A stretch of DNA of 64,000 nt from the NCBI RefSeq assembly GCF_902499175.1, contig NZ_CABVQC010000002.1, forward strand, positions 1-64,000, in the 5' to 3' direction. Origin of the DNA: Burkholderia aenigmatica (GTDB taxonomy: Bacteria > Pseudomonadota > Gammaproteobacteria > Burkholderiales > Burkholderiaceae). Below the pieces are notes generated by a model. It saw only the letters and a program-made list of their open reading frames with translations. It was not told the origin of the DNA and did not search any database. The stretch's first letter is position 1. Every line of letters starts with the position of its first letter. Of this stretch, positions 34,897 through 43,583 are shown in pieces. Made by a program: the position numbers and the translations under genes.

Positions 34897-36054
34897 ATGA
34901 ATTGGAATGATATAAGGATGCTCGTGCCGGTCAACGGGGCCGCGCCGGACTTCGATGCATGTCTGGAGGCGTTCCCCGCCCTGGAGTTTGCCAAAAAGAC
35001 GTTGCAAGGCCGCTTCCACCTGGAGGGGAGCGTGTGGGTGCACACCCAGCTTGTAGTGAACGAACTCCTTGCGCTGGCTGACTACCAGGCTGCCACACGA
35101 GCGGACCAGGAAATCCTGTTCCTTGCTGCGCTGCTGCATGACATCGCGAAATACAGCACGACGGTTATCGACCCGGTGACAGGTAACATCAGCCAGCCGG
35201 GCCACTCGCGCAAGGGTGCCATCGACGCGCGCATCGCCTTGTGGGACGCCGGCACGCCGTTCGACGTGCGCGAAGCCATCTGCCGTCTCGTTTCCGTGCA
35301 CCAGGTGCCGTTCCACGCGTTCGAGCAGCGCGCCAGTCGCGGCCCGGATGACCAGCACAAGACGAAGACGCCGGAGTTCCGCGTGCGCCAGTTGTCGTGG
35401 CAGGTCGACCTGCGACTGCTCGCGACGCTCGCGGAGGCCGACATGCGCGGCCGGATATGCGATGACAAGCAGAAGGTGCTCGACAACATTGAGCTGTTTC
35501 GCGAACTCGCGCGCGAGGAACGCTGCTATGGCCAGCCACGCTCGTTTGCGGACGCTCACACTCGCGTGAGCTACTTCCGGGGAGCTGACGTGCACCCGGA
35601 CTATCCGTTGTTCCAGGAAGCGGGGTCGAAGGTCGTCGTCATGTCCGGGTTGCCTGCCTCCGGCAAGAACACGTGGGTCTCGAAGCATCATCCCGGACTG
35701 CCGGTCGTGTCATTCGACGACTCCCGCGAAGAACTTGGCCTGCGTCATGGCAAGAACGAGGGGATGGTCGCGCACCATGCGGTCAACAAGGCGAAGGACC
35801 TGCTTCGAGCGAGCACGCCGTTCGTCTGGAATGCGACGAACACTGGTTCGCAGCTGAGGGAGAAGGCACTGAGCCTGCTCTATGCCTATCACGCCGAGGT
35901 CGAAGTGGTGTATCTCGAGCGGCCACGGGCGGAGCTTTTCTCGCGCAACACGCGGCGCGACACGTCGCTCACAAACAAGGGCATCGAGTCGATGCTGCTG
36001 AAGTGGGAGCCGCCGCTGCCGACTGAAGCCCATGCCATCACTTATCTCGCGTGA
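34897..36054 (+). CDS. HD-Pnk: HD-domain phosphoesterase / 5'-OH polynucleotide kinase (element copy, intact)
   Basis: 385 residues from the ATG at 34897 (CGAGGTGG upstream). Residues 45-200: HD domain with HTQ (49-50), HDIAKYS (H81, D82), GHSRKGAID and VHQVPFH. Residues 245-385: P-loop kinase with GLPASGKNTW (251-260), SFDD (probable general-base Asp), FVWNATNT, and RRDTSLTNKGIESMLLKWE as lid. HD-Pnk enzymes characterised in Runella remove 2',3'-phosphates and phosphorylate 5'-OH ends, readying breaks for an Rnl-type ligase. The RNA ligase gene is immediately upstream of the insertion. The protein is close to the resident copy (41791-42825) but clearly diverged, with less GC-biased codons, so it arrived with the element. 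Confidence 0.88.
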   Translation: MNWNDIRMLVPVNGAAPDFDACLEAFPALEFAKKTLQGRFHLEGSVWVHTQLVVNELLALADYQAATRADQEILFLAALLHDIAKYSTTVIDPVTGNISQPGHSRKGAIDARIALWDAGTPFDVREAICRLVSVHQVPFHAFEQRASRGPDDQHKTKTPEFRVRQLSWQVDLRLLATLAEADMRGRICDDKQKVLDNIELFRELAREERCYGQPRSFADAHTRVSYFRGADVHPDYPLFQEAGSKVVVMSGLPASGKNTWVSKHHPGLPVVSFDDSREELGLRHGKNEGMVAHHAVNKAKDLLRASTPFVWNATNTGSQLREKALSLLYAYHAEVEVVYLERPRAELFSRNTRRDTSLTNKGIESMLLKWEPPLPTEAHAITYLA

Positions 36055-36055
36055 A

Positions 36056-36091
36056 ACGCCTCCCGCCGTCATGAAGATAGGCGAGAGGCGT
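36056..36091. terminator. hairpin after the element HD-Pnk gene
   Basis: ACGCCTC 36056-36062 pairs with GAGGCGT 36085-36091, extended inward by CGCC 36064-36067 / GGCG 36080-36083. It starts 2 nt after the stop codon. No U-run. Confidence 0.5.
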
Positions 36092-36185
36092 GCGAGAGCT
36101 TGAGCCCCCGCCCTTGCGACGGTTGCAGGCCTTGGACATCAGCCGGCAGTTTGACAAGATTGTCGGTGGGCGGCGGCGTCCTAAC

Positions 36186-36836
36186 TCACGAGCCTTGCAG
36201 CAACTTCTCGAGCGCTTCGACCTCGGCCTTCTCAAGGAGAACGGTCTTCGTGGTTGCCTGCCGCAGTCGCCCCTTGGCCAGCTCAAGACCGCATGCGCGA
36301 AGCCGCTCTTCGTCGAAAAGAACTGCGATGACCTTGACCAGTTCAGGGGACACGGCCTGTACACCGACGGGCGCAGCATCGGCTCGCGGCGCAGACAGTG
36401 TGCCTCGAATCAGGTCGTCCACGGATATGCCGGGGATTTTTCGCAGACCGGCCTGAATTCTGGTTCGGTCGGCGACCGCCTGGTCGCGCTCTTCCTTCAG
36501 AAGTTGAACATACGCACGCAGCGACTCGTCAGCAATCTCGGGCTCAGAGGATTGCTTGGGGCGTTCGCGAAACTGCTGACCCGATTGCCGGACCAGTAGG
36601 TAGCGCATCAGAACGTCTTTCGAGTTTCGAATCGACTGCGCTTTCGGCCCATCCCAATCCCGGTCAAGGCAATAGCGTTCGACGGTCGTGGGCGAAATCT
36701 TCATCTTGTGCGCGTCAAGGTAGTCGCACGCCGCTTTGATGCGTTCCAGGGTAATGCGTTGGCGGGGATTCGTCGCCTGCTCCAGCAAGGCTTCGTAGGT
36801 GCCTTCCAGGGTCTCTTCAAGGTCAAGGGTGCTCAT
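36186..36836 (-). CDS. gmtX: GmtX-like small partner protein of the recombinase trio
   Basis: 216 residues. The start overlaps the end of gmtZ by 4 bp (ATGA). Residues 20-75 (NPRQRITLERIKAACDYLDAHKMKISPTTVERYCLDRDWDGPKAQSIRNSKDVLMRYLLVR) look like an HTH. A coiled coil follows near 105-130 (AYVQLLKEERDQAVADRTRIQAGL). This is the layout of TnpC/GmtX proteins, thought to guide or regulate the two recombinases. The assignment rests mainly on position in the trio, size and HTH-plus-coil layout. Confidence 0.72.
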   Translation of the reverse strand: MSTLDLEETLEGTYEALLEQATNPRQRITLERIKAACDYLDAHKMKISPTTVERYCLDRDWDGPKAQSIRNSKDVLMRYLLVRQSGQQFRERPKQSSEPEIADESLRAYVQLLKEERDQAVADRTRIQAGLRKIPGISVDDLIRGTLSAPRADAAPVGVQAVSPELVKVIAVLFDEERLRACGLELAKGRLRQATTKTVLLEKAEVEALEKLLQGS

Positions 36837-39800
36837 GCGAAGGTCTCTTCGTTGTTATGGGTGAGGGTCTGCTCGTTCTCGCCGAGCGACAGCAGCTCGG
36901 ACTGAAGGGCGAGAAGCTCCCCGGTGTCGGTGGCCGTCTCAAGCGCTTTCAGCTTCTCGGTCAGTTGAGGGTACGCACTCAGCTTGGTACGGCCGGACAG
37001 AACGTCGTCGAGGTCGCGATGCTTGACCTGCTGCAACAGAAGAGCCGACAAGAGGTTTCCGGCTTCGTGGGCGTGCTCATCCGAAAGCGTCAGCAGGAAC
37101 GGCTTAACCCCGTTTGCGGCCAACATCCTGGAAAGGATGGTGTTTTTTTCCAGCTCAGCTTCACGATTGCGAAAACCCGTGACGAAATCGGCCATTTGCG
37201 TGATTTGGTCGAGCAGTGCGAATTCATGCGCTTCCTCGAGGGTCACCTTCAGCTCGGATGCCGTCCCGGCCGTCAGCAACGGAACAGGCAGGTTGTCGCC
37301 GTCCACCTTGGCTTTGGCTTCCAGGTAAGCATTAAGCTGCGAGACCGACTGCTCCGCGTAGCGGTACCGGGCCGTCCACTCTTCGATGTCGATAGCCAAC
37401 TCGCGATTGAGAACATCAACGCGGTCGCGAATCTGCCGCGCGTTCTTTTGATTCCCCACGTCCTCGGCATCGAGCCGCTCATCATTCAACTGGGCCACCT
37501 CGAGCCCCTTCTTCCGGATGGTGTAAGCGAGGTTGTTGACGGCTGCGACCTGGCCGAGCAAATGCGCAGGGCCGGTAATCCAATACCGGCAGAGCCCGCA
37601 GCGCTGGCCTCCCGGGACCGGGCCGTGCTGGACGCGCGTCGAGTCGAGCGGGCCGCCGGTGCTGCACGAAGTACCCGGGCAGATGCCCTCCGACGTGATG
37701 GTGATGATGCCGGTCTTCTCTCGCAACGCGCCGAGCCCGGGGCCCTGGCCAGCACCTTCTTGCCCAAGGAGGTAGGGAGCAAAGGCGTCGAGGTTCTGCA
37801 TGAACGACTCGGAACCCACGAAGTCGACGTTTTCCGACGCTTTCTCGTGGGCCTCTTTCAGCATTTTCTGCAGCTTCAGCGGGGAGTAGCGGAGGTAGTG
37901 CAGGGTCATGACCAGCGTCGTGTGCCCGGCGACGAACTGGGACACGACCTCGAGCGGCACGCCGCTCTCAATCATGGCGGTGATGCCACTGACTCGTAGT
38001 GTGTGCAGGTCGACGGCCCATTTCAGCTCGCCGTTTTCATCTTCCGACACCAGTTGGATGTCGTGACCATGCTTGCGTTTGATGCGCTCCTGCACTTCGG
38101 CCAAGGCATTGGTGTAGAAGGTTGCGAGGCGGTCATAGGTGATGGGCGCGTCGTGGCGGTTCTTCGCCGGGTCCCGGAAAATCGGGGTGACCTGAGGCCC
38201 CTTTGCCTGGATTCGCTCGCGCTCTTCAGCACTGTGCTTTTCGCCGTAGTATGGAATGGGGGCAGCCATTGGCGTGTTGTACCGTTGTTGCCACGCGCGC
38301 ATCATCTTGAGATAGGACACGAGCTGGTCGGAAACATACGGGATGCTGTAGCCGGGCTCGACTTCGTCATATTTCGCCGTCTTGTTCGTGTTCACCCAGA
38401 GCCCGAACCAGTCGGTCTTGCGCAGGGCATCATGCTGGAGGCGCAGGACAGCCTCGCGGCGACCGGCGATGGCATGCACAGAGGCGTTTTTAACCAGCCG
38501 GTTTGTGCTGGCCTCGTACACGAGCTCGTCCAGCTCGCCTGAGTCCATCCAACGAGCCTGGTGCGAACGGATGGGCGCTTCCAGCATCAGGTACAGGCAG
38601 ACCGTTGCAGCAGGAAACCAGACGCGCACAGGTTTCCCGGTCGTGTTGTCCAGCACCCGAACGTAGTGCGAGCCATGGGATTTTCCGAACGCGAAGTCAT
38701 CGTCGATGAGCAGGGACTTCATCTCCTCGATAACATAGCTGGGCAGCGCGTTTCGTGCCGTCTGTCCGCGACTGTTGCGGCCGCCTTTGCCGAGGGTATC
38801 GGTCGTGAGGATAGGATTCTTGAAGGTGGCGGCTTCCTCAGCTCCTGTTGCCAGCAGGTAGTCGGCGTACCAATCGAGAAACCTTCGCAGTAGCGACAGC
38901 GCGGCGCTCGCAGCGCTCTTTTCCAGGCGTTTGCGGAGATATTCGCTGTAAGTAGCGTCGTTGGTTAGCGTTGCGTCGTAAATGTGTCGCGGCCGGTCCA
39001 GCTCCAACGGACTCCCGGGGGGATTTTCGAGCGAAAGCAAGAAGTCGGCGAAATGGTTCAGTCGGGAAACCTGCCCGGCGATACGCGCGGTAGTCAGTTG
39101 CCCCACGTACCGGCGCATCAGGTCTCCCCAACCTGACAGCTCGGGCGAAGCGACACCCAGCCAAAGAAACTCGCCGCTCGTTTTAACCAGTTCTGCGGGC
39201 TTTGCGGCTTTCGATGAACGTGTCTGCGTCCTCGCGACGGCCAGGGCTGGATGGGCTTGATTGAACAATAGCCGGAAGACCTGCGCAGTACGTGTGACGA
39301 AGCTCTTTGCGCTATGTAGCGCGTTACCCTCCAACTGCTCAGTCTCCGCCATCAACGCGGCTTCGTAAGCGTCAATCAACTCCAGCGACAGTTCGCCGGC
39401 AAGCGTCAGGCTGCTCGCAGTGAGCAGGCCATAGGTGCGGCTCTGGAATTCGGAAGTGTCCGTTCCACGAAGGGCCTCTGTAACGAGCTTGACGAGAGGC
39501 GCCTTGTCGCCCGTATAACGGTCGTTTCGCAGGACCTCCCATTTTTGCCGTACCGTCCAGGCCCGAAACCCGGCGGGGAACAGGATGTAGTTGCGGGCCC
39601 ACAGCATGTACATCAGCTCGAGATAACGGGGCGCGTGATAGGGCGGATTTCTCAGGCCCCGGAGCGCTTTGGCCAGATGGTGCACAAACGACTGCGGAGT
39701 CCCGGCTTCGGCCAGCATCTCGCGAAAGTCAGGCGCGAATGCCGGAGGACTGTAGACAAGAACGCCGGCCAGCTCCGAACGCGACGCCGGCAGCACAGCC

Positions 39801-40159
39801 ATCACCCGTTCGCGCTGTTCCGCCAAGGGCAACCGTCGAAGGTACGAATTTAGCTCTGCCCCCTTGAGCGGCCGTCCCGCGACACGTTGCAGCGCGTTGC
39901 TTTGCAGATATGCGGGTGCCGGGTGGCCCTTCGGGTCCCTTCTAGTCTTGAACGCTACAATCCAGCTTCCGCGTTCATCTTCTGCTAACAGCGAGTGCTC
40001 CCAGAACTCACGGGTCCGGATGCGCTCGTGCTCCGCTATGACGTCGAGCAGTCGTTGCTCGGTCAGCTCAGGCGCAACGTGAACCAAGTCCGGCGACAGG
40101 TTCAGGAGAACCTCGGCCTGAGCGCCTGGGCACGGGAAGGTGAAAAGTGAATTGAGCAT
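36833..40159 (-). CDS. gmtZ: GmtZ-like large tyrosine recombinase
   Basis: 1108 residues, three times a normal integrase. A long N-terminal region (1-470) of unknown fold includes a core-binding-like segment near 345-440. The catalytic domain has Arg531 (LEAPIRSHQAR), His719-x2-Arg722 (LHTLR), His746 (AGHTT) and probable nucleophile Tyr755 (HYLRYS). Behind it, near 850-895, is a Cys-rich patch (CPGTSC ... RCGLCRYW) that could bind zinc, then ~200 residues rich in heptads. GmtZ of Gamma-Mobile-Trio elements has this size and trio context. It acts with GmtY to move the element. Confidence 0.8.
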   Translation of the reverse strand: MLNSLFTFPCPGAQAEVLLNLSPDLVHVAPELTEQRLLDVIAEHERIRTREFWEHSLLAEDERGSWIVAFKTRRDPKGHPAPAYLQSNALQRVAGRPLKGAELNSYLRRLPLAEQRERVMAVLPASRSELAGVLVYSPPAFAPDFREMLAEAGTPQSFVHHLAKALRGLRNPPYHAPRYLELMYMLWARNYILFPAGFRAWTVRQKWEVLRNDRYTGDKAPLVKLVTEALRGTDTSEFQSRTYGLLTASSLTLAGELSLELIDAYEAALMAETEQLEGNALHSAKSFVTRTAQVFRLLFNQAHPALAVARTQTRSSKAAKPAELVKTSGEFLWLGVASPELSGWGDLMRRYVGQLTTARIAGQVSRLNHFADFLLSLENPPGSPLELDRPRHIYDATLTNDATYSEYLRKRLEKSAASAALSLLRRFLDWYADYLLATGAEEAATFKNPILTTDTLGKGGRNSRGQTARNALPSYVIEEMKSLLIDDDFAFGKSHGSHYVRVLDNTTGKPVRVWFPAATVCLYLMLEAPIRSHQARWMDSGELDELVYEASTNRLVKNASVHAIAGRREAVLRLQHDALRKTDWFGLWVNTNKTAKYDEVEPGYSIPYVSDQLVSYLKMMRAWQQRYNTPMAAPIPYYGEKHSAEERERIQAKGPQVTPIFRDPAKNRHDAPITYDRLATFYTNALAEVQERIKRKHGHDIQLVSEDENGELKWAVDLHTLRVSGITAMIESGVPLEVVSQFVAGHTTLVMTLHYLRYSPLKLQKMLKEAHEKASENVDFVGSESFMQNLDAFAPYLLGQEGAGQGPGLGALREKTGIITITSEGICPGTSCSTGGPLDSTRVQHGPVPGGQRCGLCRYWITGPAHLLGQVAAVNNLAYTIRKKGLEVAQLNDERLDAEDVGNQKNARQIRDRVDVLNRELAIDIEEWTARYRYAEQSVSQLNAYLEAKAKVDGDNLPVPLLTAGTASELKVTLEEAHEFALLDQITQMADFVTGFRNREAELEKNTILSRMLAANGVKPFLLTLSDEHAHEAGNLLSALLLQQVKHRDLDDVLSGRTKLSAYPQLTEKLKALETATDTGELLALQSELLSLGENEQTLTHNNEETFA

Positions 40160-40177
40160 TGGTGGTATTCGAGGCGC

Positions 40178-41581
40178 TCAAGCAAGAAGCGATAGCGCGG
40201 TTGGGGCTGCGAGGAGGTCTGGAGCCTCGAGGGCTTGTCGCTCCTGAGCGGCAAGCAGTTCTTTGCGCACGGCCTCGGCAGACAAGGCGTAGTAGATTTC
40301 CGTGGACATCACGCTCGCGTGATGCATCAGGCGCTGTGTCGTCTCGATGGGCAGCCGAAGCACGGAGGCACAGTAGAAGCCGTAGAAGTGCCGGGCACCG
40401 TGGGGATTGACGCCCGCCATGCTGGGAGACAGGGAAACACGCTCGGCTGCCCGGTTGAACGCCTTCGACATGTTCGACAGCTTTAGAGGTTGACCGTAGC
40501 TGTCGCCCTCCTTTTCGTTGACGAAGTAGTACGGATGGGTGTCGGGCAGCTTGCTGCGCACCGTCCGGATGTACTCGGCGTGCAGACGTGCGAACAGCCT
40601 GCCAGCATCTTCCCGCAGCCAGTGGACGACGGACTCGGACCGCTTCTTGTCATCGGCCATCATGCCTTTCCAGCCGGCGTGCAACGGATGCTTCTCAGCC
40701 AGCAGATTGCGCGGCGTGAGGCCGTACTTCTCCTGCAGGAAGGTGGCGCGGTTGCCGACCTTCTTCTTTCGGTCCCGGCCAATCCACTGGTAGCTCCCGT
40801 CCTGGGGGTGCCCGAGCACCACGCGCGCTGTCCCATCCGGCTGGATGCTGATGTCGGACGCAAACAGGTGCATCGGCTCAGAGATACGTACACCGCCGAA
40901 GAAGAGCAACAGCAGGTAAAGCTTGTCCCGCAACGACGGAGTCTTCAGGACGGCCTCCCATACCGTGTCCGGCGGGAAGTGCTTGTTGTCTGTGAAGGCT
41001 TTGTTCCGGTTGCCGCGCGCTGGGTCGAAAGCCCGACGCGTCACGATACCCTGAGCTTCATCTGACGCAGGTTCCAAGTGATGGAGCATGTCCCACTCTC
41101 TCCGCGAAGTACGCTTCATCTCGATAGTCTTCTGCTCCCGGAGATTGAGCTGCTCCACCAGCACGCGTTCTTTCGGATTGACAGGCGTGTGACCGAAATT
41201 GTTGGTGCACCACTCGGTAAAGTCGCTCACGGCGCGGACGTCCGCAGCAGCCGTCGCCACCTTGACCGCGTCCCATCCGAGAGATGCTCTTCCGAAACGG
41301 CGAGCCTCATAGAACTCTGCCAAAACCAGTCGCAACTGGTCCGCAGCGAGCGGGGCTCCGTTCCTCTCGAGCTGGTAGTAGTCGTAAAAGCGCCCGATGG
41401 CGGATACCGCCTTTGCGAGCGTCGAGGTCCCGCTGCCTTCTATGAGCATCTTGTTTCGTACCCACGCCAAGGCGAGGTAACTCAGTTCCCCGTCTTGCAG
41501 GAACAGGAAAGGGAGACTCATTCCAGGAACGCCCTCCTGAATGGGTATGTCGAGAATCGAGTGAACGGTGCGAATAGGCAT
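40178..41581 (-). CDS. gmtY: GmtY-like tyrosine recombinase
   Basis: 467 residues from the ATG at 41579-41581. The frame is open to 41653, but no upstream start has a ribosome site. TATACT just before this ATG could be a -10 for a leaderless message. Catalytic residues: Arg232 (GGVRISEP), His394-x2-Arg397 (NPHGARHF), His421 (MHHASV) and a Tyr at 430/431 (EIYYAL). The N-terminal half fits a SAM-like core-binding domain. First gene of the minus-strand trio, it ends 18 bp before gmtZ and lies next to the element's right end, as integrases often do. Confidence 0.82.
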   Translation of the reverse strand: MPIRTVHSILDIPIQEGVPGMSLPFLFLQDGELSYLALAWVRNKMLIEGSGTSTLAKAVSAIGRFYDYYQLERNGAPLAADQLRLVLAEFYEARRFGRASLGWDAVKVATAAADVRAVSDFTEWCTNNFGHTPVNPKERVLVEQLNLREQKTIEMKRTSRREWDMLHHLEPASDEAQGIVTRRAFDPARGNRNKAFTDNKHFPPDTVWEAVLKTPSLRDKLYLLLLFFGGVRISEPMHLFASDISIQPDGTARVVLGHPQDGSYQWIGRDRKKKVGNRATFLQEKYGLTPRNLLAEKHPLHAGWKGMMADDKKRSESVVHWLREDAGRLFARLHAEYIRTVRSKLPDTHPYYFVNEKEGDSYGQPLKLSNMSKAFNRAAERVSLSPSMAGVNPHGARHFYGFYCASVLRLPIETTQRLMHHASVMSTEIYYALSAEAVRKELLAAQERQALEAPDLLAAPTALSLLA

Positions 41582-41653
41582 CAAATAAGTATAAGAGTTA
41601 GGGGTGTATTTCAGAAAAGCTACCATGACCGAAAAGCAGTTGAACGGCGTCAA

Positions 41654-41790
41654 TGGTCCTTGACGAAATGCTGTTCTTTTCTATGCCCAGGCACTGTGAC
41701 ACCCTTTGAACTCTCCGCTTTCCGTTGGCTTTGTCCTCAATGAGGACTGAGCCGTGATAAACCATAGAACCTTGAACCCTGGACTAATAG
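41654..41790. other. right end of the element, with palindrome
   Basis: Non-coding. A 15-bp palindrome, GTCCTCA-A-TGAGGAC, lies at 41733-41747. ACTAATA at 41783-41789 repeats ACTAATA at 34809-34815 near the left end. AGTTGATTAA (41789-41798) partly matches AGTTGGGTAA (34840-34849). Any of these may mark the crossover site. Confidence 0.45.
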
Positions 41791-42825
41791 TTGATTAAGG
41801 TGCGGGTGGAGAACCACGGCGAAGGCGACGTGTGGACGCATACGATGATGGTGATCGATGCGCTGCTCGCGCTGCCCGAGTACCAGGCCGCGTCGCGCGC
41901 GGATCAGGAGATCGTGTTCCTCGCCGCGCTGCTGCACGACATCGCCAAGTACAGCACGACGGTCGTCGATCCCGATACCGGGGCGATCGGCCATCCCGGC
42001 CACTCGCGCAAGGGCGCAATCGATGCACGGATCGCGCTGTGGGATGCCGGCATGCCGTTTGCTGTGCGCGAGGCGATCTGCCGGATGATCGCCGTGCATC
42101 AGGTGCCGTTCTTCGCGATGAGCGGGTCGCGTCGCGGCACGCCCGAGTTCATCGCGCGCGAGCTGTCGTGGCAGGTCAGCCTGCCGCTGCTGTGCCTGCT
42201 CGCCGAGGCCGACATTCGCGGGCGCATCTGCGACGACACGCAGCGCGTGCTCGACAACATCGAACTGTTGCGCGAGCTGGCGCGGGAAGAGGGCTGTTAC
42301 GGCCAGCCACGCGCGTTTGCCGATGCGCACACGGCGCTCAGCTATTTTCGCGGCGCGGACGTGCATCCCGACTATCCGCTGTACCGCACGCCGGGCTCGC
42401 GGGTCGTCGTGATGTCGGGCCTGCCCGCGGCGGGCAAGAACACGTGGGTTGCGCGGCATCATCCGGATCTGCCGGTCGTGTCGTTCGACGATGCACGCGA
42501 TGCATTGGGGCTACGCCACGGCCAGAACGAGGGCGCGGTCGCGCACCATGCGGTCGACGCCGCGAAGGCGTTGTTGCGCGAACAGCAACCATTCGTGTGG
42601 AACGCGACGAACCTGTCGCCGCTGATGCGCAAGAAGACGCTCGACCTGCTGTTTGCGTACGGCGCCGACGTGACGCTCGTCTACCTCGAACAGCCACGCG
42701 CGGCGCTGCTGCGTCGCAACGCGCGGCGCGACACGTCACTGACGAATCACGCGCTCGAGGCGATGCTGCTGCGCTGGGATCTGCCGCTGCCCACCGAAGC
42801 GCACGCGGTGCGCTACGAAGTCTGA
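41791..42825 (+). pseudogene. 3' fragment of resident HD-Pnk gene with both catalytic domains
   Basis: The open frame runs 345 codons and aligns with residues ~40-385 of the element copy: VWTHT, HDIAKYS, GHSRKGAID, VHQVPF, GLPAAGKNTW, SFDD, RRDTSLTNHALEAMLLRWD. It lacks only the first ~45 residues. High-GC codon use matches the chromosome, not the element. A TTG (41791) or GTG (41800/41806) could start it, but no good ribosome site is seen, so expression is doubtful. No internal stop or frameshift has built up, meaning the insertion is recent or the fragment is still used. Confidence 0.82.
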
Positions 42826-42843
42826 TGCGACGCTGTCACCACA

Positions 42844-42883
42844 CGAGCCGGTACGCCGCACGTCATCGCGGCGTACCGGCTCG
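42844..42883. terminator. strong bidirectional terminator
   Basis: Perfect 16-bp stem, CGAGCCGGTACGCCGC (42844-42859) / GCGGCGTACCGGCTCG (42868-42883), with an 8-nt loop and TTTCATTT on the plus side. It ends the RNA-repair operon between convergent genes. Confidence 0.85.
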
Positions 42884-42885
42884 TT

Positions 42886-43569
42886 TCATTTCAGCGCCGG
42901 ATTCTGCTGCGTCGCGCAGGCGCGCAGCGCGGTGACGAGATCGGCCTTGCCCAGCTTGTCGAACAGGTCGGCCATCTCCATCTGCGCGACCGGGTCGCCT
43001 TCACGGGCCGCGCGCCAGCGCAGCGACGCGATCATCCCGCTCATGCCCTCGCCGGGCGTTTCGCCGTCGTAGCCCGACATCGCCTGCAAGACATCCGCGA
43101 GCTTGTTGTAGCCGGCCGGCACGTGATGAACGAGCAGCCACGCGATCGCAGGCTGCGCACCTTCCCAATCCTCGTCGTCGAGCGAACTGCTCGCCAGGCG
43201 GGCGGCCGCGCGCCATGAACCGAGCGATGCCGCCTTCGCATACGCGATGTCGGCTTCGCGGCCGCGCGGCGACGGCGCCGCGTCGAACGCGGCCTGGGCT
43301 TCGGCCGACGGCGGCGGCAACGCAAGCTTCGTGCAGCGGAACGCGCCCGCATCGGGCGCGTTGCCGGGCAGGTCGGCCCAGCGCACCTGATCCTTCAGCG
43401 CGCGATCGAGCGTGGGCCGCACGTCGCTTTCCTTCATCGACGCGAACACCCAGTCGGTCCGGACATGGCGCGCTGCGTCCCAGTCGCCTTCGGCGCAGGC
43501 GTGCTGCGCGAAGGCCAGGCAGGTGGCCACGCAGCCGATCCGGAACATCTTTCGGGCAGGGGATTTCAT
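42886..43569 (-). CDS. exported protein of unknown function
   Basis: 227 residues from the ATG at 43567-43569. A signal peptide (MFRIGCVATCLAFAQHACA, cleaved near residue 26) is followed by an alpha-helical body with many A-x3-A patterns: ADIAYAKAASLGSWRAAARLASS, IAWLLVHHVPAGYNKLADVLQ, RWRAAREGDPVAQMEMADLFDKLG. These recall Sel1-like repeats of periplasmic scaffolds. It lies 14 bp after a lipoprotein gene on the same strand, probably one operon. A longer frame reading through that gene was rejected. Confidence 0.72.
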   Translation of the reverse strand: MKSPARKMFRIGCVATCLAFAQHACAEGDWDAARHVRTDWVFASMKESDVRPTLDRALKDQVRWADLPGNAPDAGAFRCTKLALPPPSAEAQAAFDAAPSPRGREADIAYAKAASLGSWRAAARLASSSLDDEDWEGAQPAIAWLLVHHVPAGYNKLADVLQAMSGYDGETPGEGMSGMIASLRWRAAREGDPVAQMEMADLFDKLGKADLVTALRACATQQNPALK

Positions 43570-43583
43570 CGTGGATTCCGGTC

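Larger units (their letters stand above)
34791..41811. mobile_element. GMT-like (tyrosine-recombinase trio) element inserted in the HD-Pnk gene
   Basis: About 7.0 kb. Limits are inferred from where resident HD-Pnk homology stops (~34790) and resumes (~41812). Contents: a complete HD-Pnk gene near the left end (plus), then convergent gmtX, gmtZ and gmtY on minus, with gmtY nearest the right end. Lower GC than the flanks. No transposase, no tRNA target and no obvious long terminal repeat. The split reading frame gives direct evidence of insertion. Gamma-Mobile-Trio elements are known to carry cargo with defence functions. Here the only cargo is a substitute for the target gene. Tn554-type elements also use a TnpA/B/C trio and are a remoter alternative. 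Confidence 0.82.

Noticed and set aside
34791..41811. Prophage or insertion sequence as explanation for the 7-kb insert
   Set aside because: No phage structural, replication or lysis genes and no DDE transposase; only the recombinase trio and one cargo gene.
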